Position numbers and translations under genes: made by a program. 64,000 nt of DNA from Hydrogenophaga pseudoflava NBRC 102511 (GTDB lineage Bacteria; Pseudomonadota; Gammaproteobacteria; Burkholderiales; Burkholderiaceae_C): positions 186,001 through 250,000 of the forward strand of contig NZ_BCWQ01000005.1 in the NCBI RefSeq assembly GCF_001592285.1, given 5' to 3'. The number at the start of each line of letters is the position of its first letter. Within the stretch, counting starts at the first letter, position 1. Of the stretch, positions 56,274 through 63,945 are shown in pieces. The notes beneath the pieces are model-generated. The model ran no database searches. It was not told the origin of the DNA and worked only from the letters and a program-made list of their open reading frames with translations.

Positions 56274-56604
56274 TCGGTCAACTTTCCTGAAGTCTTTGCG
56301 GGCCAAAGCGTTTGGCTACTTCTGCGCTAGTGGAAGCCGGACGCCCCTCTCCGTAGGTAGCCCTTCCCCCAATACTAGATGGTCTTTTGCCGTCACTATC
56401 CTTTTGCCAGGCAAAGTTGCTGGAGCAGCGCTAACCGGGGACCATGAGCAATATCCTCCCGCCGCCTATCTGGCACCCGTCTACTCCAAGAGGTGCGAGA
56501 AGTCTCGTCCGCAGAGAAAAAAGCGCACGCCGACAATCCGCCGCTCACCCGTACATACTTGCGGTAGATAAAACCCAGGCTCGAGGGAGAACAAATTTGA
56601 GCAA
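56274..56604. other. Gap upstream of the helicase gene with right copy of direct repeat
   Basis: This 331-base stretch reaches to the left end of the IS3 element. It should hold the helicase promoter (minus strand) and has tttgccgtcacta at 56386-56398. No gene is convincing; a minus-strand frame across it runs into the insertion sequence without a family match. Confidence 0.5.
56386..56398 (+). repeat. 13-base direct repeat, right copy, flanking the helicase gene
   Basis: This is an exact copy of the sequence at 50957-50969, in the same orientation. It lies 113 bases upstream of the helicase ATG. Confidence 0.6.
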
Positions 56605-56654
56605 TGAACCGCCCCGGGAAATGAGGAGGCTCCAACGTCTGAGAAGATGGGGCC

Positions 56655-56978
56655 ATGACAAAGTCAAGCAAGTTCTCACCCGAGGTCCGCGAGCGCGCCG
56701 TGCGCATGGTGCAGGAGCACCGAGGCGACTACCCCTCGCTGTGGGCAGCCATTGAGTCGATAGCCCCCAAGATTGGCTGCGTGCCGCAGACCCTCAACGA
56801 ATGGGTCAAGAAGGCCGAGGTCGACAGCGGCCTGCGTGTCGGTACCACCACTTCGGATGCGCAACGCATCAAGGAACTGGAGCGCGAGGTCAAGGAGCTT
56901 CGCCGGGCCAACGACATCCTGAAGACGGCCAGCGCGTTTTTCGCGCAGGCGGAGCTCGACCGCCGATTGAAGTCTTGA
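56655..56978 (+). CDS. IS3-family transposase OrfA
   Basis: This 107-residue protein has an HTH ([40 protein letters not shown]) and a leucine-zipper-like helix [20 protein letters not shown] that serves multimerisation. It binds the element ends and regulates transposition. Its 3' end overlaps the orfB frame. Confidence 0.92.
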   Translation: MTKSSKFSPEVRERAVRMVQEHRGDYPSLWAAIESIAPKIGCVPQTLNEWVKKAEVDSGLRVGTTTSDAQRIKELEREVKELRRANDILKTASAFFAQAELDRRLKS

Positions 56979-57898
56979 AGAGCTACATCGACCGCCACCG
57001 TGATGACTACGGGGTCGAGCCCATCTGCCGGGTGTTGCAGATGGCCCCGTCGTGTTACTGGCGTCATGCAGCCCGCCAACGCAACCCCCAATTGCGCAGT
57101 GCACGCGCCCAGCGTGACGAGGGTTTGCAAGCCGACATCCAGCGCGTGTGGCACGCCAACTGGCAGGTCTACGGGGCTGACAAGGTCTGGCTGCAGATGA
57201 ACCGCGAGGGCCTCCCGGTGGCACGTTGTACCGTGGAGCGGCTGATGCGTGCCATGGGCTTGCAAGGGGCCCGCCGTGGCAAGACGGTGCGCACCACCAC
57301 GCCAGACACTTCCGCACCGTGCCCGCTGGACCACGTCAACCGGCAATTCAAGGCCAGCCGCCCCAACGAGCTGTGGGTGTCGGACTTCACCTACGTCTCC
57401 ACCTGGCAAGGCTGGCTGTACGTGGCCTTCGTGGTGGACGTGTATGCCCGGCGCATCGTGGGCTGGCGGGTCAGCCGCAGCATGCAGACGGACTTTGTGC
57501 TGGATGCGCTGGAGCAGGCCTTGTACGACCGCCAGCCTGCAGCCCATGCCTTGACGCACCATTCCGACAGGGGCAGTCAATACGTTTCCATCCGCTACAC
57601 CGAGCGCTTGGACCAGGCAGGCATCAGACCTTCTGTGGGCAGCCGGGGTGACAGCTACGACACTCAGTTCAACGCCCTGGCCGAGACCATTAACGGGCTG
57701 TACAAGGCCGAGCTGATTCACCGCCGGGGACCCTGGAAGACCAGGGAATCCGTGGAACTGGCCACCCTACAGTGGGTGCACTGGTTCAACCACACCCGAC
57801 TGCTTACGCCGATTGGGGGCATCCCTCCGGCAGAAGCTGAGGCAAACTACTGGAGGCAATTCGCCAACAGCAACACCTCAACAGAGGTGTCAACTTAA
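56966..57898 (+). CDS. IS3-family transposase OrfB (DDE catalytic part)
   Basis: The rve-type integrase core shows the DDE acids in [30 protein letters not shown] and [15 protein letters not shown]. Upstream, [20 protein letters not shown] is the IS3 HTH_21 part. There is no good start codon. The frame is -1 relative to orfA, and the fused OrfAB made by ribosomal frameshifting near 56930-56970 (gtttttc is present) is probably the active transposase. The left boundary given is approximate. Confidence 0.88.
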   Translation: MEVLKSYIDRHRDDYGVEPICRVLQMAPSCYWRHAARQRNPQLRSARAQRDEGLQADIQRVWHANWQVYGADKVWLQMNREGLPVARCTVERLMRAMGLQGARRGKTVRTTTPDTSAPCPLDHVNRQFKASRPNELWVSDFTYVSTWQGWLYVAFVVDVYARRIVGWRVSRSMQTDFVLDALEQALYDRQPAAHALTHHSDRGSQYVSIRYTERLDQAGIRPSVGSRGDSYDTQFNALAETINGLYKAELIHRRGPWKTRESVELATLQWVHWFNHTRLLTPIGGIPPAEAEANYWRQFANSNTSTEVST

Positions 57899-58028
57899 AT
57901 CAACCGGCCTCCTGGAAACCCGGGGCGGTTCATTTCGTGAACTTCTTGGCGACCTCTACGACGACGTTGGAGGTAAGGTAGCAAGGTTCCATCAGCACGC
58001 TACCGTCTCTCAGGGTGTAAGTTCGGCG

Positions 58029-58056
58029 CAGCTCCAGCGCCCCCACGCTGGAGCTG
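58029..58056 (-). terminator. 11-base perfect stem-loop after the HNH gene
   Basis: cagctccagcg (58029-58039) pairs exactly with 58046-58056 around a 6-base loop, 13 bases past the HNH stop on the minus strand. No T-run follows, so it may be a terminator of weak type or a DNA-binding site. Confidence 0.45.
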
Positions 58057-58068
58057 TGAGCGACGCTG

Positions 58069-58473
58069 CTAAGCCAAAGCTTGGGAGTTGATGAATACGC
58101 CGTCGAAAACCTTGTAATGGGGTCTGACTTTTGGGTCGAGCTCCACTGCACCGCTCTCTTGAATCGTGAGCAACCCCCTGTCGTAGAGTGCATGCAGGTC
58201 CCGCCGGAGCAATATCCCGTCTTCGGCGCTGTTTTCCCCCTTGCGCCAGTCGCGGCCGAATATGTGCGCGGCTTCGAGTGCTTCAGGCACTTCGCATCCG
58301 CTCACAACGCACCGTCCCCCACAAGCACGAAAAACTGCATCGCGAAAAGCCTGCTGCTGCGGCCGGACTTCAACCTGCGCAAATCGGGCCACCCGCTCCT
58401 CAAATGACGAAGACTGAGGGTCAGTCTCTTGGTCTTGAAAGACCCCGCCGCAGCTCGCGGCCAGAGGGGGCAT
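58069..58473 (-). CDS. HNH endonuclease domain protein, probably N-terminally truncated
   Basis: This 134-residue reading from ATG 58473 carries ACGGRCVVSGCEVPEALEAA then HIFGRDWRKGEN and LLRRDLHALYDRGLLTI. These are the C..C, AAHI, N and H positions of the HNH_2 type found in restriction-like and phage-linked proteins. The upstream segment FEERVARFAQVEVRPQQQAF is the usual lead-in. The frame remains open to 58608, but that part overlaps transposase debris, so the original N-terminus is probably lost. Activity is doubtful. Confidence 0.6.
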   Translation of the reverse strand: MPPLAASCGGVFQDQETDPQSSSFEERVARFAQVEVRPQQQAFRDAVFRACGGRCVVSGCEVPEALEAAHIFGRDWRKGENSAEDGILLRRDLHALYDRGLLTIQESGAVELDPKVRPHYKVFDGVFINSQALA

Positions 58474-58573
58474 CGCAGCCGCCCCCCATTGGACGTAGCA
58501 ACGGCGGCGCTCGACCTCGTCATCGACGATGTGAAACTCGTCAAACAGTCCCTGGGAGCATCGACGTGTTTCT

Positions 58574-58627
58574 TTATCGACGATGTGCCTGTGGCACTCG
58601 ATCTTCAATGCTGATGTAGCTGAACAT
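58574..58627 (-). pseudogene. N-terminal fragment of an IS transposase
   Basis: ATG at 58627 opens a 17-codon frame beginning MFSYISIEDRVPQAH before a stop. Many IS4/IS5-type transposases begin with MFSYxSxExRVPxxHP. Nothing further of the transposase is recognisable downstream, so this is a relic of an old insertion at the 5' side of the HNH gene. The match is short, hence the low confidence. Confidence 0.35.
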
Positions 58628-58857
58628 CGCCCCCTGGAAGTCTTGGTTGCCTCTCATCGTCCTGGTATGGGTCGTTCGCCGATGGCTTCAGATCGTACTG
58701 GCCGACGCCAGCATAGGCGGGGGATTTTTCAACGGCCTGCTAGACATCCGTAGGTACTCCTGAGCGCGGAGGACTACCAGCTCCTCCGCCGACCTGGTGG
58801 ACCCACCTGCAGTCAAGCGAGAGCGGTTGACCGCTCCCACCCTTGCTGCGCATTCCC

Positions 58858-59829
58858 TCACGAAGCCCAAAGGCTGTCCCACAACCGCAGCATCGCCCGC
58901 CCACCAGGCAAGGCCTGCAGAACGCTGCGGTCCTCGACACACAGCAGCAGGGTGCTCTTGTCCTTCCAGTCGAACTGGATGCGCTTGAGCCAGGAGTGCT
59001 TGCGCTGATCTGCCCGGACCTTGCCCGTCTCGAACATCCAGAACATGGAATCGCACATCTGGTAGCGGATCGACAGGACCTCGGGCTCCCACATGTCCTT
59101 GATGCCGTGCAGGCACACCAGCTCCCCGTGAACCACTGTCAGCAGTACCTTCACTTTCTCGCTGGCGCCCTCCTTCGGCTTCGAACCCCGCTCAGCCTTG
59201 CGCCACGTGATGGTCAGTTCATCGTTGAGGCGTCGCAACGTCTTGACGATCTGGTTCATGTGGGCCAGGTTGGCCTGCGCCGCATCGAACTCGCGCCGCA
59301 TGCGCCGCTGGCGCGGACAGGGACGCTTGCTCTCCTCCTGCGCTTGCTCCTCAGTGATCAGGTGCGAGAGGGTGACCAGCCCATCACCGTTGTCGGTCAG
59401 CGGCGTGTTCTGAAGGATGTTGACCGCGTAGCTCATGCCCTCGATCGCAAACCACTCCGTGCCGCCACCCCACGCACCGCCATCTTCAGCGACCACATTC
59501 AGCCGAAGACCGTCGAGCAGCCGGTGCAAGCCGCGCTCGACCTGGTGCGCCCGAACCCGGCTGGGGAACAGTGCCTGCAGCGAGTTCTCCAGGTGGATCT
59601 GTCCGGATTCAGGCAGCGATTGCGCGCGCATCAGCGGTTGGTTGCTCACACCGATCTTGAACCGCGGTTCATCCTTGTGGACCAGCAAATAGACGTAGCA
59701 CTGCTGGGCCTGACGCTCTGATAGCGGCCGGTGGTCACGCTGAGCTGGGTGACGGCGTTTGCACACCGCCCCGGTGGACGTGCGTTGCATCTGCCAGCTG
59801 AAGCGGGACTTGGACATCATCTTGTGCAT
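58858..59829 (-). CDS. GIY-YIG-like (T5orf172-type) protein
   Basis: This 323-residue protein has QQCYVYLLVHKDEPRFKIGV near residue 43 and HQVERGLHRLLDGLRLNVVA near 94, the layout of the GIY-YIG/T5orf172 superfamily, with YVYLL in place of GIY and FKIG in place of YIG. Whether it cuts DNA is unclear. The C-terminal ~200 residues are basic and unrecognised. Ribosome site aaggag lies within the end of the upstream gene and the gap is 3 bases, so it is coupled to the membrane-protein gene. Confidence 0.65.
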   Translation of the reverse strand: MHKMMSKSRFSWQMQRTSTGAVCKRRHPAQRDHRPLSERQAQQCYVYLLVHKDEPRFKIGVSNQPLMRAQSLPESGQIHLENSLQALFPSRVRAHQVERGLHRLLDGLRLNVVAEDGGAWGGGTEWFAIEGMSYAVNILQNTPLTDNGDGLVTLSHLITEEQAQEESKRPCPRQRRMRREFDAAQANLAHMNQIVKTLRRLNDELTITWRKAERGSKPKEGASEKVKVLLTVVHGELVCLHGIKDMWEPEVLSIRYQMCDSMFWMFETGKVRADQRKHSWLKRIQFDWKDKSTLLLCVEDRSVLQALPGGRAMLRLWDSLWAS

Positions 59830-59832
59830 GGC

Positions 59833-60273
59833 TCACTCCTTGCGGTCAGAAGAGGTCACCGGCACACGACCCTCGATCGGGACACAGATCGCCCGCTGGG
59901 GGGTGCACAGCTGCCGATCACCCTGGCCCAGGGTCTCTTCGGTCAGCTCGGCACCGAGCAGCGCGGCGAAGCTGCCTTTGGCGGCGTAGACCCACCGATC
60001 GGTGGTCACCTCCAGCCTGAGGGGATCGCGGCGCTTGTGCCTGTCGGTCACGACCAGCGCCTGGAGCTTGCCCGCCGGTTCGGACGCCTGGACGTAGTCC
60101 TTCTTGAGCTCCAGCTCATTGCCGACCGTGAAGACTGCCGCGATCATCACTGCCGATACCGACATCAGCGCCATGAGCTGCCACCAGGTCCCGCCCCGCT
60201 CGGAGCGCATCACCGCCGTTTGAACGTCTTGATAATGGTCTTGGCCTGGCTCTTTCGATTCGTTCTGATTCAT
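59833..60273 (-). CDS. Hypothetical protein with one membrane segment
   Basis: This 146-residue protein has a short charged N-terminus, one clear hydrophobic helix (WWQLMALMSVSAVMIAAVF, residues ~30-48), and an exported-looking domain with two cysteines (LCTPQRAICVPIEG) near the end. The ribosome site aaggagaag is strong. Small bitopic proteins of this form are common in conjugative elements, which suggests but does not show such a link. Confidence 0.65.
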   Translation of the reverse strand: MNQNESKEPGQDHYQDVQTAVMRSERGGTWWQLMALMSVSAVMIAAVFTVGNELELKKDYVQASEPAGKLQALVVTDRHKRRDPLRLEVTTDRWVYAAKGSFAALLGAELTEETLGQGDRQLCTPQRAICVPIEGRVPVTSSDRKE

Positions 60274-60298
60274 TGCCTTCTCCTTCTTGTGAAATCGT

Positions 60299-61114
60299 TC
60301 AAGCGTTCGGGGACGTCCAGCGCACGAGGTCCTGCCAGATGTGGCTGACCTTGGTGGTGCGCAGGTGCAGGCGGGTGAGCAGGCGCGCATGCTTGCTGCG
60401 CAGCTGCGTGTCGTCTTCTTCCAGGCCGGCCATCATTCGGGGGATCTCGGCGTAGGGCCAGCCCAGCAGCAGGCCTGAGAGCAATGCACCGTCCATGGGG
60501 AAGTTCTCGGTCAGGTTCCGAAGGGGGGCGGACAAGGCCTTCATTCGGGCACGGCGGATGTCCTCCAGCGTGGCTTGCAGGCCCTGGCGCCTGGCCACGC
60601 TGTGGGGATGCGCGCACAGGAAGTAGCCGCAGCCGTAGAAGAGACCCGCCGCATGCATCAGGGACGACTCGATCGGCTCGACACCGTCGGCCACAGACAA
60701 CGCCCAGGCCAGCTCGGTCACCATCTGGAATGGGGTAATCCGCATGAAGCCCCGATCCATCGGGTGCACCAGGCGGCCGGCCCGGGTGTCCTTGACGACA
60801 AAGAAGCTCTCGAGCAGCAGGTCATCGCCCAGCGCATCGTCGATGAAGTCATCGATCGCCGAGTCACCACAGCGCACCCGACCCGTGATCACCCGCTCGC
60901 GCAGCTGGGTCAGAAACCGGGGATCCATGCGGTGGTCCTGATCGGGATTGAAGAGATTGGGGATCTCCCGCAGCTCGGCCGCAGCGGGGATGTGCTGCTC
61001 GGCCCAGAGGGTCTGGATCAGCGCTTCGGTCGCCGGGCTCCACAGGCCGTGGTGAGCCGGGGTAGCGATGTGACGCTCGGGCGGCTGGGCTGGGAATTCT
61101 TTGGGTGAGTTCAT
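60299..61114 (-). CDS. Hypothetical protein of the integrase-linked operon
   Basis: This 271-residue soluble protein is of unknown family. Its N-terminal half includes HGLWSPATEALIQTLWAEQH and PRFLTQLRERVITGRVRCGD. The middle is helical with SSLMHAAGLFYGCGYFLCAH, faintly like the His-rich helix of HD-type or relaxase-associated domains, not enough to assign. It lies 25 bases before the membrane-protein gene, same strand. Confidence 0.6.
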   Translation of the reverse strand: MNSPKEFPAQPPERHIATPAHHGLWSPATEALIQTLWAEQHIPAAAELREIPNLFNPDQDHRMDPRFLTQLRERVITGRVRCGDSAIDDFIDDALGDDLLLESFFVVKDTRAGRLVHPMDRGFMRITPFQMVTELAWALSVADGVEPIESSLMHAAGLFYGCGYFLCAHPHSVARRQGLQATLEDIRRARMKALSAPLRNLTENFPMDGALLSGLLLGWPYAEIPRMMAGLEEDDTQLRSKHARLLTRLHLRTTKVSHIWQDLVRWTSPNA

Positions 61115-61207
61115 GGAATGGCTTTCTGATGAATGGAGGTAATGAGAGGGGTGCGGGAAGCGGCCACTGGCCAACAGGGCGGCTTCCCGCGTGGGGACAA
61201 GCGCTGG

Positions 61208-61675
61208 TCAGGCCTCAGGGGTGCTGGCCGGGCCGTCATCGGTGGGCGCCGACGGGTCGGCACCGGCTGAGTCAGCAACGGAGGCATCGGCGTTGACTTC
61301 AGACTCGGTCTTGTTCACCACGATGCTCAGCCCATTCGCCAAGAGCGTCCGGTCGAGCTCGTGTGGATGAAGGGTGATCACAAAGCAGGCGCTGGCGGTC
61401 TGCAGCGTCAAGCGCCACCTCCCTTCTTCCGCACGGCTGATCAGGTCCTCGATGTGATTGGGGTGCATGCATTCCAGGTGTTCTGGCAGGATGGAAAAGA
61501 GCGCGATACCGTCGAGTTCGTAACGGGTGACGAGCGTGGCGATGGCATCGGCTGCGTCGGCACTTGCGCCGGCCTGCTCGTGCTGCGCTTCGAGCGCTTT
61601 CTGGCGCCACCAGCGCTGGCTGGGCTGCACGGTCTTCCTGGCTTGGGTCTTGGCCTTGAGGTTCTTGCGGTTCAT
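61208..61675 (-). CDS. Hypothetical protein of the integrase-linked operon
   Basis: This 155-residue protein has a basic, Lys/Arg/Gln-rich N-terminus (MNRKNLKAKTQARKTVQPSQ), a compact alpha/beta middle (YELDGIALFSILPEHLECMH) and an acidic low-complexity tail rich in Ala, Asp, Ser and Pro. Ribosome site aagga precedes the ATG at 61675. No family was recognised. Confidence 0.6.
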   Translation of the reverse strand: MNRKNLKAKTQARKTVQPSQRWWRQKALEAQHEQAGASADAADAIATLVTRYELDGIALFSILPEHLECMHPNHIEDLISRAEEGRWRLTLQTASACFVITLHPHELDRTLLANGLSIVVNKTESEVNADASVADSAGADPSAPTDDGPASTPEA

Positions 61676-61840
61676 GGTGATGTCCTTGTTCGGTTCAATC
61701 GGTTGATGGAAGGTGTGGCCACGCATCCAAGGTCTCATGCGAAAGGCCGTTGTCAAATCCGGGCAAGGCTGCGCCCTGCCCCCTGCCCTGGCGCTTTGCA
61801 GCGCACTCGCAGGGAGAACTCAATGACTGGTGTTAGGGTG

Positions 61841-63289
61841 TCAGCGCACGGCCAACGCCATGCGGCTGGTGCGACGTGATGGCATCGCACCCGTCACGCA
61901 TCCGAGCGGCGGTCCGCCCTGGTTGTGGGGCGTGCGATCCGCGACACGCCGGGTAGCAGCGATCCGGCCGCGCGGCTTTGGAATGGCCATCGGCGACTGG
62001 TGCTCGATGGGCACATAGACATCCCTGCGCGGCAGGCCACTGGGCTGACGCAGGCCGACCGTGCTCGGGTCTTCAATGCGTACCAATGGGCCCGCACCCA
62101 TGCGGCTGGCCAGCAGGCGATCCATGGCCGAGCCGTCCTGTCGCGTCATGTTGGGCACGTAGCGGCTGTAGGTCTTGAACAGCATTTCCGTGCTCGTGTG
62201 GCCGAGCTGGTGCGCGATCCATTCGGGCGCCTCTCCGGCGGCCAACCACAAGGTCGCTGCGGTGTGTCGGGTCTGGTAAGGACGCCGCATCTCGTAGCCC
62301 AAGTGGCGCAGCAAGGGATACCAGACCCGCTTGGTGAAGTTGGTGTTGTCCAGCGGCTCACCCAGCAGGTTGCAGAACACGTAGACCGAGGCACGGCCGG
62401 TGATGGCCTGCTGCCGCTTGAGGGCCTCGTACACCGGTTGGCTCATGCGGATATCGCGCTGGCTGCCATCGGTCTTGGTGTAGTCGTCTTCACCCAGAAC
62501 ATGGGTCTCGCGCACCAGGATCAGCCGGTGTTCGAAGTCCACGTACTTCCACTTCAGGCCATTGATTTCGCCGGTACGCATCCCGGTCAGGAACCTCACC
62601 TGCAGGTAGTCCTTGAAGTCAGGTCGCACGGTGGCCAGGATGGTCTGGACCTGATCGAGCGTGAACGGCTGGACATCGGTCTTCTTGACCCGCAGTCGCT
62701 TGATGTTCATGGCCGGCGACGTAAACTCGAACCGGTCAGCAGCTTCGGCCAGGATTTGCCTGAGCGTGCCCATGATTTCATTGATGCGTTTGGGGGACAA
62801 ACCCACCTTGTCTCCGCGACCTGGTTCTTTGGCGAGAGCGGCGCGGAAAGCAAGGATGTCTGTCTTGGTGATGCTGCTGACCACCTTGCTGCCGAAATAC
62901 GGCTTGAGGCGGCCATCAAGCGTCGAGAGCAGCGAGCGGATATGGCTGCGCCGCCACTCGATGCTGCGCTCTTGCACCCACTGATCGGCGAAATCGCTGA
63001 AGGTGGGGCCGGTGTGTTCTGGCTCTTGAACCCGCTTGCCTTCGGTCTTCGACTCGGCAGGTTCATGAGCTGACTGAAACCTGGCGGCCATGGCACTGCC
63101 GGGAAAGAACTCCGAGTACTCGAAGCGCCCCTCCTTGATGGCAGCCACCATCTTGTCCACCACTGCCTGAACACGCTTTCGGTTGGCAGGCGTGTCCATC
63201 AGCGCCGTCTGCTCGCGGCAGCGGACACCCTTGTAGGTAAAGTCGATCTGGAGCTTTCCAGTCTCCTTGCGGGCAACGACCTTAGCCAT
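61841..63289 (-). CDS. Tyrosine-type site-specific integrase
   Basis: This 482-residue integrase has an N-terminal arm-binding-like part (VVARKETGKLQIDFTYKGVR) and a SAM-like core-binding domain (FSDFADQWVQERSIEWRRSH). The catalytic domain has RFLTGMRTGEINGLKWKYVD (Arg I, ~250), PYQTRHTAATLWLAAGEAP (box II with Tyr in the first His position, as in several phage integrases) and HQLGHTSTEMLFKTYSRY (His and Tyr nucleophile). An unusually long tail of ~90 residues follows. The ATG overlaps the end of the upstream small HTH gene by 8 bases. Confidence 0.92.
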   Translation of the reverse strand: MAKVVARKETGKLQIDFTYKGVRCREQTALMDTPANRKRVQAVVDKMVAAIKEGRFEYSEFFPGSAMAARFQSAHEPAESKTEGKRVQEPEHTGPTFSDFADQWVQERSIEWRRSHIRSLLSTLDGRLKPYFGSKVVSSITKTDILAFRAALAKEPGRGDKVGLSPKRINEIMGTLRQILAEAADRFEFTSPAMNIKRLRVKKTDVQPFTLDQVQTILATVRPDFKDYLQVRFLTGMRTGEINGLKWKYVDFEHRLILVRETHVLGEDDYTKTDGSQRDIRMSQPVYEALKRQQAITGRASVYVFCNLLGEPLDNTNFTKRVWYPLLRHLGYEMRRPYQTRHTAATLWLAAGEAPEWIAHQLGHTSTEMLFKTYSRYVPNMTRQDGSAMDRLLASRMGAGPLVRIEDPSTVGLRQPSGLPRRDVYVPIEHQSPMAIPKPRGRIAATRRVADRTPHNQGGPPLGCVTGAMPSRRTSRMALAVR

Positions 63290-63530
63290 GGACCATGGCT
63301 CCGTTGGCCATTGGGATGCCACTGATTCCGACGGGCTGGTTGACAGAAGGAATCTTCATGTCCCGCTCGATGGCTTCCCAGAGAAAGAGGATCTTTCTCC
63401 CACCGAAAGGTCGAAAGTAGTGCACCCCCTCAAGAAGGACACTGTCCTTGAGTCGTTCCCGGATCGTTCGCGGGTCGTACTTGATCTTCCCAGCGAGTTC
63501 TTCAGTGGTCAGATACGTGTGCTCGGTCAT
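63282..63530 (-). CDS. Excisionase-like small helix-turn-helix protein
   Basis: This 82-residue protein begins MTEHTYLTTEELAGKIKYDP and has RTIRERLKDSVLLEGVHYF with GRKILFLWEAIERDM, the winged MerR/AlpA/Xis-like layout. It precedes and overlaps the integrase gene, the usual place of an excisionase or recombination directionality factor. It would bend DNA at the attachment site and favour excision. It is divergent from the repressor-like gene. Confidence 0.75.
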   Translation of the reverse strand: MTEHTYLTTEELAGKIKYDPRTIRERLKDSVLLEGVHYFRPFGGRKILFLWEAIERDMKIPSVNQPVGISGIPMANGAMVHG

Positions 63531-63560
63531 CGTGCTCTCCTGTATGATGAAGCGATCAAG

Positions 63561-63640
63561 CGATAAAAATATTCATCACTTGCTGCCTATCTTACACATC
63601 AACGATGACTTTGCAAGTCATTTGATAAATATTTTTATCG
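63561..63640. promoter_or_regulatory. Paired operators between xis/int and the XRE regulator
   Basis: The 13-base sequence cgataaaaatatt (63561-63573) is repeated inverted and exactly at 63628-63640. Each lies in a 16-base near-palindrome of type gataaa-N4-tttatc, at 63562-63577 (one side changed to ttcatc) and 63624-63639 (perfect). This is the arrangement expected for a repressor controlling divergent promoters. Confidence 0.7.
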
Positions 63641-63659
63641 TTCGACGTCTTCTCGCATC

Positions 63660-63911
63660 ATGATCAGGTTCAAGCTCGGAGAGATGATCGAGAAACGGCA
63701 GTTCAGCGAAGGCCGCAGGATCACGATCAACGAGATCGCAACGAGCACCGGGCTTAACAGGATGACGCTGTCAAAGATCCTTAACCAGAAGGGTTATGGC
63801 ACGGGCACCGAGACGATCGACAAGCTGTGCGCGTACTTTGGATGCCAGGTGGAGGACCTGATGGAACATATCCCTGAGGACGTTGCAAGAGAGCCGGAGC
63901 AGTCGCTCTGA
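63660..63911 (+). CDS. Small XRE/Cro-C1 type repressor
   Basis: This 83-residue protein is essentially one HTH domain: GRRITINEIATSTGLNRMTL, SKILNQKGYGTGTETIDKL and CAYFGCQVEDLMEHIP. These small proteins act as phage-type repressors or regulators of integrative elements. It is divergent from xis-int, over two symmetric sites it probably binds. Confidence 0.85.
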   Translation: MIRFKLGEMIEKRQFSEGRRITINEIATSTGLNRMTLSKILNQKGYGTGTETIDKLCAYFGCQVEDLMEHIPEDVAREPEQSL

Positions 63912-63945
63912 GGGCGCATCTTCTGGCTTTGGACAACCTGATCTG

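Larger units (their letters stand above)
56605..57932 (+). mobile_element. IS3-family insertion sequence, complete
   Basis: The element is 1328 bases long. The ends are inverted repeats: tgaaccgccccggg at 56605-56618 matches the reverse complement of 57919-57932 over 14 bases, and after six mismatched bases ggaggc matches again. It has two overlapping frames (orfA, orfB) in the -1 relation typical of IS3. No 3-4 base target duplication is visible: the left flank ends in caa and the right flank begins with ttt. Both frames look intact, so it could still be active. Confidence 0.92.

Noticed and set aside
58474..58608. The longer HNH protein starting at TTG 58608
   Set aside because: The extra 45 residues look like read-through of transposase remains and have no family match or ribosome site.
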